DNA from: Planctomycetota bacterium
Lineage (GTDB): Bacteria; Planctomycetota; UBA8742; UBA2392
Direction: 5' to 3'
Assembly (NCBI GenBank): GCA_015075515.1
Contig: JABTUE010000003.1
Coordinates: 764,005 to 828,004, forward strand
DNA: 64,000 bases
Shown: positions 33,925-42,245 of the stretch, piece by piece
Position numbering within the stretch: the stretch's first letter is position 1
Layout of the letters: the number at the start of each line of letters is the position of its first letter
Notes under the pieces: model-generated
Seen by the model: only the letters and a program-made list of their open reading frames with translations
Database searches by the model: none
What the model was told of the DNA's origin: nothing
Position numbers and translations under genes: made by a program

Positions 33925-34584
33925 GTGGTCAAGTCCAGCACAGGCAAAAAGCGCGACGCCAACCGGACCAAGGCGTCCATCCTGCAGTCGGCAATCTCCG
34001 AATTCGCCCTGCGCGGTCCGGCCGGCACGCGCGTGGACGAAATTGCCCTGCGCGCCGGGGTCAACAAAAGCCTGATCTACCAGTATTTCGGCAGCAAGCA
34101 GGAACTGTACGCCGAAGCCCTGAACTCAGTGCTGTTGACCATCACGGAACGTTCCGCCCATAACTCACAGGCCTTTGCCGACGCCGCAGCCAAGGGCGAC
34201 GTGCTGGCCACCGTGCGCGCGTTTGTCGAAAGCCACCTGTCCCTGCTTGAGGCAGTGCCCGAGTACCCCCGCCTGATGGCCTGGGAAAACCTTGAGGGCG
34301 GCCGCACCCTGGCGCGGTTGCCGCTGCAGCAGACCTACAACCTGTTTCTCAAGCGCGTGCAGGAAGTACTGGCTCCGCTGGCCAAAGCCGGCATGCTCAG
34401 CCCGGATTTTGACCTGCGGCAGGCGGCCCAGGCGGTGATCGCGCTGACCCACTACTTCATCATCTACCGCGGCATGATCGAACATCTGTTTCATCAGGAT
34501 CCGGCCTCACAGCAGACCCGGGGTGCCTGGCTGGACTACTGCGCGGGCATGCTGCTCAGCAGTCTGCGCCCCAAACCGGTCTGA
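33925..34584 (+). CDS. TetR family transcriptional regulator
   Basis: 219 aa. The N-terminal helix-turn-helix is typical (ILQSAISEFALRG, then VDEIALRAGVNKSLIYQYFGSKQELY). The C-terminal ligand-binding half is helical and about 150 residues long, like TetR_C. GTG at 33925 is the likely start. It follows the FHA kinase by 23 nt and ends at a strong terminator, so the two may be one operon. The ligand and target genes cannot be told. No transporter or catabolic gene is adjacent, which is where TetR targets often are. Confidence 0.9.
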   Translation: MVKSSTGKKRDANRTKASILQSAISEFALRGPAGTRVDEIALRAGVNKSLIYQYFGSKQELYAEALNSVLLTITERSAHNSQAFADAAAKGDVLATVRAFVESHLSLLEAVPEYPRLMAWENLEGGRTLARLPLQQTYNLFLKRVQEVLAPLAKAGMLSPDFDLRQAAQAVIALTHYFIIYRGMIEHLFHQDPASQQTRGAWLDYCAGMLLSSLRPKPV

Positions 34585-34593
34585 AAAACGCGA

Positions 34594-34627
34594 ACCGCCG
34601 CGACGTACCATCGCGGCGGTTTCTTTT
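34594..34627 (+). terminator. Rho-independent terminator after the TetR gene
   Basis: A perfect 10-bp stem (ACCGCCGCGA and its complement) with a 7-nt loop, followed by TTCTTTT. It lies between the convergent TetR gene and the small secreted-protein gene, and may work in both directions. Confidence 0.8.
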
Positions 34628-34635
34628 GCCCGGCT

Positions 34636-35049
34636 CTACTTCTGGGACTCTTCGGCCCACTTGCGCACCGCTTCGGCGTGTTCCTTGGCGGTTTTGTTGA
34701 CAAAGTCGTTCATCTCGCGGCTGAACACGCGGTCGGCCTTCTTCATCTTCAGCACGGCCTCGGACCACTCTTTGCTGTCCTTGTAAGCTGCGTTCTTGGC
34801 TTCCTTGACGGCAGTGTCCCAGACCTCTTCGGCCTTGTAGCTTTCGTCGGCCTTGATCTTGGCCAGAACAATCTCGTAGTACTTGGCATAGACGCGCTTG
34901 ACGTCTTCCAGCAGCTTGCGGCCCTCTTCGGTGATTTCGGCCTTGGGCGCTTCCTTGGCGGTCTCTTTGGCGGGTTCCTTGGGCGCGTCTTGGGCAAACA
35001 GGGGTACAGCCAGAACCGCCGCGGCCAGCATGGTCAGGATCGTTTTCAT
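34636..35049 (-). CDS. Small secreted Lys/Glu/Ala-rich helical protein
   Basis: 137 aa. A cleavable signal peptide (MKTILTMLAAAVLAVPLFAQ) is followed by a short Lys/Glu/Pro linker and about 100 residues predicted to be helical and highly charged. There are no cysteines. I do not recognise a family. The start ATG at 35049 has an AGGAGG ribosome-binding site, so the gene is probably well translated. It is transcribed toward the TetR terminator. The insertion sequence lies 80 nt upstream and could separate it from its original promoter. Confidence 0.7.
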   Translation of the reverse strand: MKTILTMLAAAVLAVPLFAQDAPKEPAKETAKEAPKAEITEEGRKLLEDVKRVYAKYYEIVLAKIKADESYKAEEVWDTAVKEAKNAAYKDSKEWSEAVLKMKKADRVFSREMNDFVNKTAKEHAEAVRKWAEESQK

Positions 35050-35148
35050 GGCAACCTCCTTGGCCCGTCTATGATACGGCAAACGGCGGGGGCTGGTTCC
35101 ATTGTGCCCAAAATCAGCACAGTTGTAAGAGGCTGTTTCAAAACCATT

Positions 35149-35951
35149 CTAACTCCGTAATGCCTTGTTGAAGCAGATCATGGCGGCGGCGAGGGTATGA
35201 AACCCGATCAGGCTCAGAGGCGTCTTCTCGTAACACACGCGCAACCTGCGCCAGGCCTTGAACCACGGGATCGTGCGCTCCACCACGTACCGCAGTTTAC
35301 CCAGCCCGCTGCCGTGGGTGTTGTCTCCGGGCCTTGCCAGCAGAGACTTCACGCCCATGGCCTTGACCCGAATGATGTTCCACTCCCATCCGTAGCCGCG
35401 ATCCGCAAGGTAGTACTCGGGCCGGCAGATCGGTGGTCCCGCACGGCCGCGAATCGGCGGGATGGCGTGCAGCAAGGGCAGCGCGAGGTGCCCGTCCGGC
35501 ACGTTGGCGCCCGTGAGGAAGTGCGCCAGCGGCACGCCGTTGGCGTCGGTGATCAGGTGGTGCTTGCAGCCTTGCTTGGCACGGTCGGTCGGGTTCGGGC
35601 CGGTGTGGGCCCCCCAAAAACCGCACGCATGGAGACGCTGTCGGCAACAGCGCGGGAGAGGTCAATCTTGCCCTGCCTGTTGAGCCTGGCCAGTGAAAGC
35701 TTCCAGATGGTCTGCCAGATGCCGGCTTTGGTCCAGTCCTTGAAGCGTCGCCAGCAGGTGGCCGGGCTAGCGGCTCCAAGCTCGGCCGGGATGCTGTTCC
35801 AGGCCCCGCCGGACTTGAGCACAAAGAGGATGCCCAGCAAACAGGCACGGGGATCGGCAACGGGCCGCCCGCCCTTTGGTTTGGGACGTTCGGGGGGAAG
35901 CAGGGGTTGGACGACGCTCCAAAGTTCATCGCTGACCAAGGGTCGAGGCAT
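35149..35951 (-). CDS. IS5-family DDE transposase (two frames, -1 frameshift)
   Basis: Frame one (35553-35951) encodes the N-terminal part (MPRPLVSDELWSVVQPLLPP) with the helix-turn-helix region. Frame two (to 35149) encodes the rest, with ADRGYGWE and the glutamate in VVERTIPWFK, typical of IS4/IS5 DDE enzymes. Both parts overlap near a run TTTTTGGGGGG. A -1 shift there restores the expected protein: GGA is followed by HTGPNPTDRAKQGCKHH and LITDANG. In related elements such a shift is programmed, so I treat it as a functional gene and not a pseudogene. The fused product would be about 267 aa. Confidence 0.85.
35610..35620 (-). other. Slippery sequence for -1 frameshifting in the transposase gene
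   Basis: On the coding strand TTTTTGGGGGG lies where the two transposase frames overlap. Slipping back one base joins them into one protein. Runs of this kind are typical of IS427-like elements. Confidence 0.65.
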
Positions 35952-36100
35952 GGCATTCTCCAGGTTAATGGACCTATGCCAAACCTATCGGCCAGCCTCC
36001 CAAGCCAACTTTACTGGTTTTGAAACAGCCTCTAAGTGCCGAAACGGCCGTGAATTGAACCGGGGGCGGCAGGCCGCCCCCGGTGCCGGAATTCTTGCAG

Positions 36101-37717
36101 TTAGCGAGGGTCAATGTACACCCGCACATCCTCTTCCTTGAGGGTCTCAAACCGGATGTCGTCGCGGGCCTTGCGGTACCATTCGTCACCCAGCAGGTTG
36201 CTGCCGGTAATCACGATGTCGGTTCCGGGCTGTACCTTTTCGACAATCGTGCAGCCCTGCTGCTTGAGCAACTCGGTCAGGCGCTGAACGGTATAGGCCT
36301 GGTTGGGCGGCTCAAAGGTGCCGTGCAGGGCAATGGTCAGGAACTTGCCGCGGTGCCAGATGCGGCTGATGATCTTGTCGTTCTTGCGCACCGGGTCGTT
36401 GTCATCCACCAGCGACAGCACCGTGCACAGGCTGTAGTGGGCCGACAGGCAACGGACAATCTCAATCACCCCCACCACGGCATCCTGGTTACGGCCATGC
36501 AGCCGCCAGACCTCAAACCGCTGGCCGGCGCGCACGCCGTCGTCGCGGCCCAGATTGATGTGCACGACGCGGCGGCCGTAGTCACTGTAGGTGATTTCGC
36601 CGTCGGCTTCGCGTTTTTCGATCTTGATTGGCGTCTTGATGCGCGGCAGCAGCCGCGTCATCTTCTTGTATTCCTCGGCATCTGCCTCGTGGGCAAGGCG
36701 CTCCGTCTCAAACTGGCCGGCCAGCGTGGCAATGTTGGATTCAAGACCCTGGGTGGCCAGTTCATAGTTCAGCTTCTTGGCCTTGGTTTCGGTCAGGGCC
36801 AGTTCATCGGCGCCCAGCGCGCCTTCCAACCGCTGTTCGCTGACAGCGCGCCGGCCGTCCACCAGACCGTTGAGGCCGCTGATATCGCGCAGAGCCTGGG
36901 CCTTGCGGGCTTCTTCGCCCTGGAAACCCACGGGCACGCCACCGACACTGCCGGTGACTTCGGCGTACAGCAGACTGTACTGGTGCTGGTCGGCGGTGAT
37001 CAGGTCGGACACAAGCTGGGCCTGGCGGCGCAGCACCAGTTCCATGGTGATGCGGGCGGGCTTGCGCATGGTCTGGTCGGCGGGCTCGCGGTTGGGGTCG
37101 CTATTGGCGGCGTCAATGTCAGCCTCAGGCACCACATAGGTACCGTCGGCAATCTGGATCTTGCGTGACAGGTCGCCCGAGGCGGCAATCGCCGTCTTGC
37201 CGCCGATGTCAATGGTGCGCACGGTGTAGTGCTGGGTGGCCTTGAAGTTCAGGTAACGCTGGACTTTCTTTTCGAATTCACCCAGATACACGCGCGCGGC
37301 AATGTACTTCTGCACATGGCCGGGCTGGTCACCCTGGCCATAGAACGCGTTTTCCGTGTCGCGCATGATGTTGTAGATCGGGTTGCGGTCTTCGTAGGGC
37401 TTCTGGGGTTCCTGTTCGGCAATCGGCGACGGAACCTTGCCCAACTGGCCCTTGACCACATCCGAGTTCACATCTTTCAGCGGATCGCCGGCGGCAAAGC
37501 CGGTAATTTCGGCCAGGCGCTTCATGTGCGCCACCATCGGCTCAAAATCAGCCGCGTCGGCTTCGACCTGTCTGGCAATGCGGCGGGCCTCGTCGCGGTA
37601 GGCCTGGCTCTGCATGGCGAAATAGGCCCACAGCACGGTAGCCAGCAGCACAAACGGGGTCAGGATCGCCGAGGTGATCCAGTACCAGCTTGCGACTTTG
37701 GAAGGTTGCTTTGCCAT
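36101..37717 (-). CDS. Membrane-anchored coiled-coil protein with BRCT-like C-terminus (paralogue A)
   Basis: 538 aa. One N-terminal membrane segment lies at about residues 12-34. A long charged, partly coiled-coil region follows. Around residues 375-450 a beta-rich domain resembles the FlgT C-terminal type (VHINLGRDDGVRAGQRFEV). The last 80 residues (from 459) have a BRCT-like order of elements: a hydrophobic strand with HGTF, a helix LTELLKQQG, then TDIVITGS and a closing helix. It is the second gene after paralogue B (62-nt gap) and shares its design, so the two are probably a complex. I recognise no named family. Because the domain would lie outside the cytoplasm if the N-terminus is a signal anchor, a DNA-repair role is unlikely. 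Confidence 0.65.
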   Translation of the reverse strand: MAKQPSKVASWYWITSAILTPFVLLATVLWAYFAMQSQAYRDEARRIARQVEADAADFEPMVAHMKRLAEITGFAAGDPLKDVNSDVVKGQLGKVPSPIAEQEPQKPYEDRNPIYNIMRDTENAFYGQGDQPGHVQKYIAARVYLGEFEKKVQRYLNFKATQHYTVRTIDIGGKTAIAASGDLSRKIQIADGTYVVPEADIDAANSDPNREPADQTMRKPARITMELVLRRQAQLVSDLITADQHQYSLLYAEVTGSVGGVPVGFQGEEARKAQALRDISGLNGLVDGRRAVSEQRLEGALGADELALTETKAKKLNYELATQGLESNIATLAGQFETERLAHEADAEEYKKMTRLLPRIKTPIKIEKREADGEITYSDYGRRVVHINLGRDDGVRAGQRFEVWRLHGRNQDAVVGVIEIVRCLSAHYSLCTVLSLVDDNDPVRKNDKIISRIWHRGKFLTIALHGTFEPPNQAYTVQRLTELLKQQGCTIVEKVQPGTDIVITGSNLLGDEWYRKARDDIRFETLKEEDVRVYIDPR

Positions 37718-37779
37718 GGCTTCTCTTATGTGGTTTTGGCGCTTGGCGCGTTGTGTGTTTTCCGATTGTCTGCCGCGGC

Positions 37780-39174
37780 TTACTTGCGCGGGTCAGGCCC
37801 CGTAATTCCCAGGAAGTACAGCACTTCCTCCTCGGTGTAGGTCTCAAAGCTCAACTGGTCTTCGTCCTTGGCGCGGCGGAACACCGGGTCGGTGGCCCAG
37901 TCGCCGCCGGTAATCACGGCGTCGGTGGCACCGTCAATGCGGCTGACAACGATGAAGCCCAGACCCAACAGCAGATCTACCAGTTCCTGGCGCGTGTGCG
38001 TGGTGTGGCTGCCGCCGAACTTGCCCACCAGCGCGAACACCCGGTACTGGCGCGCCGTGAAGTTGGGGTTCTTGATCACGTCACCCGCGGCAGGGTACAC
38101 CGCAGGGTCTTCCAGCACGTCCACACGGCAGCGCGCGATGTTGCCCTGAAGGATTTCCTTGACGCGGATCTCCCCGATCGGCAGTTCGCTGGAGCGGCTG
38201 GCCTCGGAACGCACAACCTGAAACGTCTGGTTCAGGCGCACGTCGCTGCGCTGGCCGATGTTGATCCACACCCAGCCTGACTTGCGATCTACCAGAAAAA
38301 TGAATCCGTCGGGGTCGCGGCTGTCGTCCAGCCGGCGGAAGTCGGCCTTCAGCCGATACTGGCGCTGTTTGTCAATCGCCGCCTGGCGCGCCGCGGCCGT
38401 ATCACGCAGTTTGGCAAACGCAGCCTCGCGGTTGCCGCGCACGGCCTCGGAGTCAAAGCTGGCATAGGCCCGGAACTCCTCGTCGGCGGCAAGACCAAGC
38501 TCGGTTTCCTTGGCTGCCACTTCCTGGGCCTTGGCCTCCAGTGTGCGGTCGGCGGCCTCCATGCGCGATTTGGCCTCGGCGTGGGCCTGATCCACAGCGC
38601 GCTCGCGATCGGTGGCGGCATCGTTGCGGAAGGTCCGCTGGGCCTCGCGCTGGGCGGCGATCTTGGGGATGTGCTTGCTGACCATTTCCTGGATCACGTA
38701 GTCCTGGGCACTGATGGCCTTGTGCAGTGTCACGCTGTCAGCGAACTCCCAAACCTTGTCACGGGCCTGGCCGGTGCCGGTAATGGACAGCACGCGCACC
38801 TTACGCCCGCCGATTGTCACGTCGCGCGGTTGGGCGTCGCGCACGTCACCGCGGCCCTCGTTGGCGCCCATGGTGTAGTAATCGGCCACGGTTTCGCCGC
38901 CCAGGCGCAGCATTTCACGGATCGCGTCAGGGCTGCTGTAGTCAGCATTGCCCTTGAACCCGATGTGCGCGCACACTTCGGCGTAGCGCGCCCTGGTGGC
39001 ATCAATTTCAGCCTTCTGGCGCGCCGGTACCTGCCGCAGGCGCGACACGTACTGCTTTTCGGCCTGCTGCTTGTCATAGGCAAAGAATGCCAGCGTGCCC
39101 ATGCCCAGCAGGAACACGATCATCACGATCATGACGATCAGGTCCGCCAGACCGCGTCGTGAGGCTCTGTACAT
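37780..39174 (-). CDS. Membrane-anchored coiled-coil protein with BRCT-like C-terminus (paralogue B)
   Basis: 464 aa. The N-terminus is MYRASRRGLADLIVMIVMIVFLLGMG with one membrane segment. A coiled-coil stretch spans about residues 160-290 (Ala/Glu/Lys/Arg-rich). A FlgT-like beta domain follows (VWINIGQRSDVRLNQTFQV, about 300-375). A BRCT-like domain closes the protein from about 378 (ALVGKFG, ELVDLLLGLGF, TDAVITGGD, YTEEEVLYFLG). Upstream frames to 39312 lack support. It precedes paralogue A. The alignment of TDAVITGG with TDIVITGS, and of SFETYTEEEV with RFETLKEEDV, shows common origin. Function unknown. Confidence 0.65.
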   Translation of the reverse strand: MYRASRRGLADLIVMIVMIVFLLGMGTLAFFAYDKQQAEKQYVSRLRQVPARQKAEIDATRARYAEVCAHIGFKGNADYSSPDAIREMLRLGGETVADYYTMGANEGRGDVRDAQPRDVTIGGRKVRVLSITGTGQARDKVWEFADSVTLHKAISAQDYVIQEMVSKHIPKIAAQREAQRTFRNDAATDRERAVDQAHAEAKSRMEAADRTLEAKAQEVAAKETELGLAADEEFRAYASFDSEAVRGNREAAFAKLRDTAAARQAAIDKQRQYRLKADFRRLDDSRDPDGFIFLVDRKSGWVWINIGQRSDVRLNQTFQVVRSEASRSSELPIGEIRVKEILQGNIARCRVDVLEDPAVYPAAGDVIKNPNFTARQYRVFALVGKFGGSHTTHTRQELVDLLLGLGFIVVSRIDGATDAVITGGDWATDPVFRRAKDEDQLSFETYTEEEVLYFLGITGPDPRK

Positions 39175-39306
39175 CGAATGACTCCGTGTTGAACCACACC
39201 GCCCCGGCCAGGCCGGGGATGCCATGGGTGTGCATTCAGGGGGGTAAGCCGTCGTGAAGGATAGTGAGCCCGCCCCCCACGGGCAAGGCAAGGGGTATAA
39301 AATCCT

Positions 39307-39322
39307 TGACACCCTTGTGTCA
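39307..39322. promoter_or_regulatory. Palindrome TGACAC-CCTT-GTGTCA upstream of polA
   Basis: Perfect 6-bp arms with a 4-bp spacer lie in the 293-nt divergent region between the membrane-protein pair and polA. It overlaps TTGACA (39306-39311), a perfect -35 box, but no good -10 is at the right distance. It could be an operator. Apart from this and a TATAAA at about 39292, nothing else is seen in the gap. Confidence 0.3.
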
Positions 39323-39467
39323 CCATATCAGCTTGGGCGTACCGGGGCCGGTTGCCGCCCCCGTGTCTGCGATTTTGCCGCGCTGCGCCCAGCATCCTGG
39401 TCGCGCGCCTTTCCAGCCCTGTGCACTGACACTGCCCTTACCCGGCTTTTTGATGGCTTTTTCCTGA

Positions 39468-42245
39468 TTGCCCGAGCGCCTGTACATCATTGACGGCCAC
39501 AGCCAGATCTTCCGGGCTTACTACAGCCCGGCCGGCCGCCGTTCCGTGCGCGGAGTACCCGTGGGCGCGGTGTACATCTTTACCCGCATGCTCCAGAAAC
39601 TGATCAAGTCGCACAAGCCCGACTACCTGGTCTGTACACTCGACCCGCGCGGGCCCACTTTTCGCGACAAGATCTACCCGCAATACAAGGCCAACCGCGA
39701 CGAGATGCCCGAGGACCTGCGCGAGCAGATGCCCAAAATCGAGGCCGTAGTCAGGGCCTTTGGCATCCCGATCGCCACGGCTGAGGGCTTTGAGGCCGAC
39801 GATGTGATTGCCACCCTGGCCAAGCGCGCCGCGCGCCAGGGATTGAGCGTGCGGATGGTCAGCCGCGACAAGGACCTGAAGCAACTGGTGGAAGACGACC
39901 TGTTGCTGCTCAACGCCGACGACGACACGACCTACGGGCCGAAGGAGCTTAAGGAAGAATTCGGCCTGACCACTGACCAGTACATTGACCTGCAGGCGTT
40001 GGCCGGCGACAGCGTGGACAACATCCCCGGCGCCAAGGGCATCGGGCCAAAAACAGCCGCCGAACTGCTGCAACAGTACGGCACGCTGGAAAACGTGCTG
40101 CGCCACGCCGAAGAGATCAAGCAGCCCAAGCGCCGCGAGAACCTGATCGCGTTCCGGCCCGAGGCCGAGCTTTCCAAAAAACTGGTCACCATGCGCACGG
40201 ACGTACCGCTGGATTTTAGCCTTGAAAGCGCGCGCCTGAAGCCGCCCGAGAAAGACAAGCTGCTGCCGCTGCTGACCGAACTCAACTTCAAGAGTGTCAT
40301 CAACGACCTGGGCTGGGACACAGCAGGCACGGCAGTCGCAGAACAGGAACCCGAAGCGCAAGCGAAGGATGACTCGGGCTCGGACAGCGACAGGGAGCGC
40401 GAAGTACCGGCAAGCGGCAAGTCTGCACGGGCCGGCAAACCCTCCGGCAAACAATCCAGCCTGTTCGGCGCGCCGCCCGCGGCGCCACCCAGGACTGACT
40501 ACGTTCTGGTGGACTCGCCCAAACTGCTGAAAGAATGGCTGGGCAAACTGGCCAAGACCAAATCCTTTGCCATGCACTGCGCCGCCGAATCGCCCGACGC
40601 GCTGGCGGGCATTGCCTTTGCCCTGAAGCCAGGCGAGGCCGGCTACGTTCCCGTTTCCGCCGATGCCCTGGCTGCGCTCAAGCCGATTCTTGAAAACCCC
40701 AAGCAGGGCAAAATCGGCCATGATCTCAAGGCCGATGCCCGCGCCCTGCTGCACAAGGGCATCACCCTGCACGGTATTGAAAGCGACACCAAGGTAGATG
40801 CGTTTTTGCTGGATGGCTCGCGCGAAGACGCCAAGCTGGCCAGCTTGTCGCGCGAGTACCTGGGTCAGGACACGTACAACTGGGACACCCTGTTCGGCGA
40901 CGCCAAGACTCGTGGCTCTCTAACCAAAGCCGACCCCAAAGCTGTCTGCGCCTATGCCGCCCAATACGCCGATTTCGCGCTGCAGGTCAGCGCGGCCTTT
41001 GCACCGCAACTGAAGAAACTGGAACTGGACGAACTGGCCCGCAACCTGGAAATGCCGCTGGTGGAAGTGCTGGCGCGCATGGAGCACCGCGGCATCAAGG
41101 TAGACCGGCCGTACCTGAAGAAACTGGGCGCCGAGTTTGAAAAGCAGATCGCGGCCCTTGAAAAAGAGTGCCACCAGTTGGCCGGGCGCGAGTTCAACAT
41201 CGGGTCACCCAAACAACTGGGCGAAATCCTGTACGACGAACTCAAGCTGCCCGAACAGGGCAAAACCGCCAAGGGCACCGGCCGCAGCACCGACGTCGAA
41301 GCACTTGAAGCCCTGGCATCCCTGCACGCATTGCCGGCCAAGGTTCTGGAATGGCGGCACCTGAGCAAACTCAAGTCCACCTACATTGACCAGTTGCAGG
41401 AACTGGCCGACAACGACGACCGCGTGCACACCAGCTATCGCCAGACCGTCGCCACAGGCCGCCTGAGCAGCAAAGACCCCAACCTGCAGAACATCCCCGT
41501 GCGCACCGAAAACGGCCGCAAACTGCGCCGGGCGTTCATTGCCGCCAGGGGCATGAAGCTGATCAGCGCTGACTACAGCCAGATCGAGCTGCGCGTGCTG
41601 GCCCACATCGCCGACGAAAAGCACATGATCGAGGCCTTCAAGCGCGGGGCCGACATTCACGCCACCACAGCCGCCACCGTGTTCAACGTGGCCGAAAAGG
41701 ACGTGTCCAAGGAACAGCGCAACACCGCCAAGACCGTCAACTACGCCGTGCTGTACGGCCAGGGTGCCCAGGGCCTGTCGCAGCTGCTGGGCGTCACGCG
41801 CGCCGAAGCACAAAGTTACATTGACAACTACTTTGCCGGTCACCCCAGGGTAAAGACTCTGCGCGACGAAGTGCTGGCCCAGTGCGTCAAACAGGGTTTT
41901 GTAACGACACTGGCGGGCCGCAAACGCTACCTGCCCGAAATCAACAGCCGCAACGTGATGCTCAAGCGCCAGGCCGAACGTCAGGCCTTCAACACCGTTC
42001 TGCAGGGGACAGCAGCGGATTTGATCAAGCAGGCGATGCTGAACGCCGACGCCGAGATTGAAAAGAAGGGCCTGAGCTATCGCATGCTGTTGCAGGTGCA
42101 CGACGAACTGGTGTTCGAAGCACCCGAGAAAGAAGCCAGGGCCTGCGCCGAGTTCGTGCAGAGGGTGATGGGCGGGGCGATGAAGCTGAAGGTCCCGCTC
42201 ACGGTAGACGCCGGCATCGGCGACAACTGGCTGGAGGCGAAGTGA
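39468..42245 (+). CDS. polA: DNA polymerase I
   Basis: 925 aa. The 5' nuclease domain (about 1-280) is intact: IDGHSQIFRAYY, EGFEADDVIATLA, SRDKDLKQL, and LAGDSVDNIPGAKGIGPKTA. The polymerase domain has motif A SADYSQIELRVLAH, the O-helix region TAKTVNYAVLYG, and motif C LLQVHDELVFEAP. The 3'-5' exonuclease domain is degenerate: the DxE motif reads HCA at residues 370-372, and the ExoIII YxxxD reads YAAQY at 496-500. Proofreading is therefore probably lost. The start must be TTG at 39468, because an in-frame TGA comes immediately before it. The gene overlaps the next frame by 1-4 nt. Confidence 0.96.
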   Translation: MPERLYIIDGHSQIFRAYYSPAGRRSVRGVPVGAVYIFTRMLQKLIKSHKPDYLVCTLDPRGPTFRDKIYPQYKANRDEMPEDLREQMPKIEAVVRAFGIPIATAEGFEADDVIATLAKRAARQGLSVRMVSRDKDLKQLVEDDLLLLNADDDTTYGPKELKEEFGLTTDQYIDLQALAGDSVDNIPGAKGIGPKTAAELLQQYGTLENVLRHAEEIKQPKRRENLIAFRPEAELSKKLVTMRTDVPLDFSLESARLKPPEKDKLLPLLTELNFKSVINDLGWDTAGTAVAEQEPEAQAKDDSGSDSDREREVPASGKSARAGKPSGKQSSLFGAPPAAPPRTDYVLVDSPKLLKEWLGKLAKTKSFAMHCAAESPDALAGIAFALKPGEAGYVPVSADALAALKPILENPKQGKIGHDLKADARALLHKGITLHGIESDTKVDAFLLDGSREDAKLASLSREYLGQDTYNWDTLFGDAKTRGSLTKADPKAVCAYAAQYADFALQVSAAFAPQLKKLELDELARNLEMPLVEVLARMEHRGIKVDRPYLKKLGAEFEKQIAALEKECHQLAGREFNIGSPKQLGEILYDELKLPEQGKTAKGTGRSTDVEALEALASLHALPAKVLEWRHLSKLKSTYIDQLQELADNDDRVHTSYRQTVATGRLSSKDPNLQNIPVRTENGRKLRRAFIAARGMKLISADYSQIELRVLAHIADEKHMIEAFKRGADIHATTAATVFNVAEKDVSKEQRNTAKTVNYAVLYGQGAQGLSQLLGVTRAEAQSYIDNYFAGHPRVKTLRDEVLAQCVKQGFVTTLAGRKRYLPEINSRNVMLKRQAERQAFNTVLQGTAADLIKQAMLNADAEIEKKGLSYRMLLQVHDELVFEAPEKEARACAEFVQRVMGGAMKLKVPLTVDAGIGDNWLEAK

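Larger units (their letters stand above)
35129..36032 (-). mobile_element. IS5-family insertion sequence, complete
   Basis: 904 bp bounded by perfect 18-bp inverted repeats (GAGGCTGTTTCAAAACCA at 35129-35146 and its complement at 36015-36032). A TAA target duplication flanks it (35126-35128 and 36033-36035), fitting the TNA targets of some IS5 subgroups. One transposase gene is spread over two frames joined by a slippery run. Ends, duplication and frames all look intact, so the insertion is probably recent. Confidence 0.93.

Noticed and set aside
35149..35951. Transposase read as a pseudogene
   Set aside because: The only frame change is a -1 shift at a slippery run, typical of this IS type; ends and motifs are intact.
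36101..39174. Flagellar or MotB-like function for the membrane pair
   Set aside because: Only the beta domain recalls FlgT; there is no OmpA-like peptidoglycan-binding domain and no flagellar gene nearby.
39306..39334. A TTGACA-based promoter for polA
   Set aside because: No acceptable -10 lies 16-18 nt downstream; only the palindrome was kept as a weak candidate.
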